This document shows, one piece after another, positions 4,686 to 7,389 of a stretch of DNA of 7,389 nt. Numbering within the stretch: position 1 is the first letter of the stretch; each line of letters begins with the position of its first letter. Below the pieces are notes generated by a model. It was not told where the DNA came from. It searched no databases and saw only the letters and a list, made by a program, of their open reading frames with translations. Location: positions 1 through 7,389 of the forward strand of contig JANWHI010000156.1 of the NCBI GenBank assembly GCA_025450495.1. The letters run 5' to 3'. This stretch comes from Candidatus Dormiibacter sp. (GTDB lineage Bacteria; Chloroflexota; Dormibacteria; UBA8260). The position numbers and the translations under genes were made by a program.

Positions 4686-6349
4686 CAGTGAACGAACACG
4701 ATGGCCAGGATCGCCCCCAGCACGACCACGACGAGCTGGGGCTGGACCACGAGCCACTCGTCGGTCTTCTGCAACCACGAGTTGGCACGAACCGCCACCG
4801 GCCGCAGCCGCCGCGCGACGCCCAGGCCGACGGCGCGCCCTCCGTCCACTACCGGCGACACCGGCGCGGCGGCGGGCGTCGCCAGCGACCACCCGGCGAG
4901 GGTGGCAAAGGCCCAGACGCCGGCCGCCACGATGACGAACGCGAGCATGACGTAGCCTCCGGACCAGTCCCCGGCGTCGCTCCGGATGGCCACGGCGCCG
5001 ATCGGCTCGGTGAGACCGCCGGGGTTAAGCGCCGCGAGAACCGACGTCGCCATCCTGCCGGGCACCACCGCGGCGAGGAGCGATACCGCCGCTGCTACTG
5101 TGGCGAGCACCGACAGACCGCGGGGATTCGGCGTGCGGCCTCCGGAGGTCAGGATGCGCGCCGCCGCCTGAACCGCGGCCACGGCGCCCCGCAGGCCCGC
5201 GACGCCGAGGGCGGCGAGCAGCGCGGCGCCCGGCCGGCCGAGCGACACCGTCGCGGACAGTTCGAGGATCAGCGCGGTGAGGCCGAACCCGATCGGCAGC
5301 GCGCCCGCGGCGCCGAACGAGAACGCGGCGAGCACGGTGCCACCCCGGCCGTGACCCACCGCCTCCCAGGCTGGCGTCAGCGCCGTCACCAGGAGCAGCG
5401 AGCACAGGCCGGCGGCGATGGCCGCGCCTGCCGAGGCGCCTGCGATGCCGGTCAGCGCGATCACCGGCGCCGCGGCGACCACACACAGCGCCCTGCCCAC
5501 CACCACGGGGACGCGCGACCGGCGCAGTGCCACAAGCACGGCGACGATCGCGGCCGCGCCGCCGACGGCCGCCAGCCCGATTGTGATCCCCTCGGGAAGG
5601 GGGCCTGCTGCCGCTTCACGGAGCCGCAGCAGCACGATCGCCCCGCACGGGATCGCACCGGTCGTTGCCCAGGCGGCGGTCGGCGTTCGGGTCCCGCGGG
5701 CGGGGACGAAGGCCGGAGAAAGCAGGCGTATGACGCCCGCCGCGGCCCATGGCCCGGCGACGGTCGCACCCAGCGCTCCGGCGGGAATGACCGCGAAGTC
5801 GGTGGTGCCGGCCGAGCTGAGCAGCTGGACCGCGGCGACCAGCAGACCGAGCGATGCCAGGTGTTCGAGCCCGATGGCAACCAGCCCACCCCGGCCCGGG
5901 CGCCCGCGCCGCGCGCTGGTCATGAGCAGGGTGCCGACGGCCGCGATCTCGACGCCGCCGACCAGCATCACGACATTGCCGGCGAACGCGGCGACCATCG
6001 TGCCTGTCACGCAGACGAGCAGGGCGCTCACCTCGCGGGTCTGCCGGCCACGGTCGAGGAGCAGGAGGAGGCCCGCCGCCGCGGCCACGAGCCCGAGGGT
6101 CGCGCCGGGCAGGTCGAGACGGAGCAGGTAGGAGATCCCCGCCACGGGCGTTCCGAGCGAGGCTTCGATGCGCCCGGTTCCGTTGAGGAGTGCCGCCTCG
6201 ATCGCGAGCAGGGCGATGGTGGCGGCGAAGCCCGCGCCGCCAACCATGCGTGCCGCGCGTGCCTGGCCCGGGGTGAGCGCGAAGACGACGATCGCCGCCG
6301 CGATCAGCGGCGCGGGTATCAGCGCCAGCTGGAGCCCTCCGCCCAGCAT
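4685..6349 (-). CDS. Antiporter-like membrane subunit (NuoL/NuoM/HyfB-related, divergent)
   Basis: The 554-residue protein is a polytopic membrane protein with around 14 predicted helices and the build of a complex I/hydrogenase-4/Mrp antiporter-like subunit, which moves protons or sodium across the cytoplasmic membrane. AGNVVMLVGGVEIAAVGTLL (123-142) matches the TM5 segment 'aGNl..lf.G.El....l.l', keeping the conserved Glu as Glu134. AAAGVIRLLSPAFVPARG (202-219) lines up with the TM7 segment and PFH.W loop, with Arg208 near the place of the essential Lys and the His and Trp missing. A hydrophilic stretch (about 492-535, ending WLQKTDEWLVVQP) precedes a last helix, which recalls NuoL/HyfB-type C-termini. 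The start is ATG 6349-6347, with GGGAGG (6365-6360) 10 bases upstream and the preceding stop only 7 bases away. The gene is first in the four-gene module. The family is inferred from motifs and topology. Confidence 0.85.
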   Translation of the reverse strand: MLGGGLQLALIPAPLIAAAIVVFALTPGQARAARMVGGAGFAATIALLAIEAALLNGTGRIEASLGTPVAGISYLLRLDLPGATLGLVAAAAGLLLLLDRGRQTREVSALLVCVTGTMVAAFAGNVVMLVGGVEIAAVGTLLMTSARRGRPGRGGLVAIGLEHLASLGLLVAAVQLLSSAGTTDFAVIPAGALGATVAGPWAAAGVIRLLSPAFVPARGTRTPTAAWATTGAIPCGAIVLLRLREAAAGPLPEGITIGLAAVGGAAAIVAVLVALRRSRVPVVVGRALCVVAAAPVIALTGIAGASAGAAIAAGLCSLLLVTALTPAWEAVGHGRGGTVLAAFSFGAAGALPIGFGLTALILELSATVSLGRPGAALLAALGVAGLRGAVAAVQAAARILTSGGRTPNPRGLSVLATVAAAVSLLAAVVPGRMATSVLAALNPGGLTEPIGAVAIRSDAGDWSGGYVMLAFVIVAAGVWAFATLAGWSLATPAAAPVSPVVDGGRAVGLGVARRLRPVAVRANSWLQKTDEWLVVQPQLVVVVLGAILAIVFVH

Positions 6350-6356
6350 GGTGGCG

Positions 6357-6824
6357 CTACCTCCCGGTGCGGGCCAGCGCCGGCGCTCCGACCTCTGTGG
6401 CGCAGTACGGGCAGACCCCCCAGCCGAGCCGGAGGCTGCGATCGCACCCGGTGCACCGACGAGCGAACTGCGTCCTGCAGTACGGGCAGAGGATGAACTC
6501 CTGCTCGATCTCGCGTCCGCAGGTTGGGCAGGGACGGGTCGGCACCCCTTCGACCGGCGGCTCGAGCAGGACCTGCTCCTCGATGGCCAGCGAGCGTACC
6601 TGCTCCATCGTCAGCGGCGGCCGCACCATGAAGTAGATCAGGGCGCCTAGGAATGGCGGCACGAAGCCGAGCAGCATCGCGAAGAGGGTGAACCCAGGCG
6701 ACGTGGTGCGCCGGCGCGCGTCGCGGACCACGTAGAACGCCAGGGCCAGCCAGAGCACGATCAGGTAGGCGACGACGATGACCACCACGAGGGTGAGCAG
6801 CGTCCCCAGGTCAACCAGCAGCAT
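6357..6824 (-). CDS. Membrane-anchored double zinc ribbon protein
   Basis: The 155-residue product has two membrane helices (about residues 9-33 and 46-66) joined by a basic turn (RDARRRTTSPG, 34-44), a short acidic linker with EQVRSLAIEEQVLLEP (74-89), and a C-terminal double zinc ribbon. The eight cysteines form four CxxC pairs at 99/102, 113/116, 124/127 and 138/141, enough to bind two zinc ions. I know this layout (helix, 'RDARRR', helix, 'RPP', linker, CPxC pairs) from unnamed zinc-ribbon proteins of Chloroflexota and Actinomycetota; no function is established. The ATG at 6824-6822 is chosen because AGGAGGA (6839-6833) lies 8 bases upstream and the first helix follows at once. The gene start overlaps the end of valS by 14 bases, so the two are probably cotranscribed. 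The ribbons could bind RNA or protein, but nothing visible decides this. Confidence 0.9.
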   Translation of the reverse strand: MLLVDLGTLLTLVVVIVVAYLIVLWLALAFYVVRDARRRTTSPGFTLFAMLLGFVPPFLGALIYFMVRPPLTMEQVRSLAIEEQVLLEPPVEGVPTRPCPTCGREIEQEFILCPYCRTQFARRCTGCDRSLRLGWGVCPYCATEVGAPALARTGR

Positions 6825-7389
6825 CGGTGCGTCCTCCTGACGGACCGCGGCGCAACAGATCCAATTGCGCGACGGCTTCGTCGAGCCGGCGGCGCGACTC
6901 CGCCACAACCTGGGCGGGAGCCCCGTTCACGAACGCCGGGTTGGCGAGCTGTGCCTGGAACCGCGACACATTTGCCTCGAGCAGGCCGATCTGACGTGCG
7001 GTCGCACTGGCATCGGCGGCGGTGTCGGCGATCACCACCTCGGCGTGGAGCCTACCCGAAACCACGACCACCGGATCGACGCCGCGCCCATGGCTCTCCA
7101 CCACGGCCGCCGGCACCAGGCCGCCGATCAGGCGGGTGATGTGCTTGCTCGTGCCTCTGCCGTCAGTGGCACGCACCGCCACGCGAATGCGATCGCGGGT
7201 GCCACGCGGGACCCGGTGGCTGTGACCGAGGGCCCGGATCCGCTGCACCAGCTCGATCGCCTCCGCGATCTCCTGGTGGGCGGCGGTGGTGTCGGCGTCG
7301 TCCCAAAGGGAGTCCACCTCGGGCCACGATCGCTGCTGCAGGGTGGGCGCTGCGTTGGGGAGCAGCTGCGCGCATTCCTCGGTCACAAA
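6811..7389 (-). CDS. valS: Valyl-tRNA synthetase, C-terminal part (runs off right edge)
   Basis: Valyl-tRNA synthetase attaches valine to its tRNA in the cytoplasm. The window holds the last 192 residues. They begin with FVTEE, the conserved end of the anticodon-binding domain's early helices (usually FvTEElW), then SWP (21-23), a helix with the VQRIRALG...VPRG motif (48-63), and a mixed region to about 122. The C-terminal coiled-coil arm (about 125-181) contains LANPAFVNGAPAQVV (148-162), the hallmark 'L.N..Fv..AP..VV...r..L' of ValRS that contacts the tRNA core. Odd points are Cys-Ala (CAQ) where Leu-Trp is usual after FVTEE, and an extra polar tail (GPSGGRTDAAG). The catalytic domain lies outside the window. 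The 3' end overlaps the next gene by 14 bases, which makes valS the likely leader of a long transcript into the membrane cluster. Confidence 0.95.
   Translation of the reverse strand, partial: FVTEECAQLLPNAAPTLQQRSWPEVDSLWDDADTTAAHQEIAEAIELVQRIRALGHSHRVPRGTRDRIRVAVRATDGRGTSKHITRLIGGLVPAAVVESHGRGVDPVVVVSGRLHAEVVIADTAADASATARQIGLLEANVSRFQAQLANPAFVNGAPAQVVAESRRRLDEAVAQLDLLRRGPSGGRTDAAG
6833..6839 (-). promoter_or_regulatory. Strong Shine-Dalgarno inside the end of valS
   Basis: AGGAGGA on the minus strand, 8 bases before the ATG of the zinc ribbon gene, lies within the last codons of valS. It fixes the zinc ribbon start at 6824 and shows that gene can be translated independently of valS termination. 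Confidence 0.85.

Noticed and set aside
4686..4892. Longer start for the 216-residue protein
   Set aside because: The extra residues are arginine/alanine/glycine-rich shadow of the 554-residue gene's C-terminus. The TGATG junction gives a natural start at 4685.
4343..6496. A plus-strand open frame of 717 codons running opposite the 554-residue membrane gene
   Set aside because: Its translation is rich in Arg, Gly, Pro, Asp and His with no domain, typical of the antisense frame of a high-GC gene. It spans two real genes with matching start signals on the other strand.

Overview
The window is a high-GC bacterial chromosome segment in which every supported gene lies on the minus strand, so the genes read from right to left. 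Housekeeping genes sit at both ends: the 3' end of valS (valyl-tRNA synthetase) at the right edge, and maf (nucleotide pyrophosphatase) and the 5' part of rplU (ribosomal protein L21) on the left. High GC, GTG starts, short GA-rich ribosome binding sites and a membrane double-zinc-ribbon protein next to valS suggest a Chloroflexota-like (possibly Limnocylindria-type) or actinobacterial genome. The lineage is an inference and is not proven by the sequence.

Right part (7389-6357): the valS C-terminus overlaps by 14 bases the start of a 155-residue protein with two membrane helices and eight cysteines forming a double zinc ribbon. Middle part (6349-2052): four tightly packed genes for very hydrophobic proteins of 554, 216, 414 and 245 residues, joined by TGATG and GTGA overlaps or gaps of a few bases. 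The 554- and 414-residue proteins look like divergent relatives of the antiporter-like subunits of complex I, group 4 hydrogenases and Mrp (NuoL/M/N type). The 216- and 245-residue proteins are not recognised. No hydrophilic-arm subunit (NADH, quinone-site or Fe-S protein) is present in the window. The spacing suggests one transcript from valS through the 245-residue gene.

Left part (2051-1): a 112-base gap with a possible weak promoter, then maf, a lipoprotein with two DUF11-like beta-sandwich repeats (20 bases after maf, with its own good Shine-Dalgarno), a 115-base gap with a GC-rich hairpin, and rplU running off the left edge.

The most interesting item is the four-gene membrane module between valS and maf. 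It resembles a stripped-down complex I/Mrp-type membrane arm whose predicted proton-path residues are partly lost: the TM5 glutamate is kept in the 554-residue protein and replaced in the 414-residue protein. There are no RNA genes, CRISPR arrays or insertion sequences that I can support, and no gene-free stretch reaches 300 bases.
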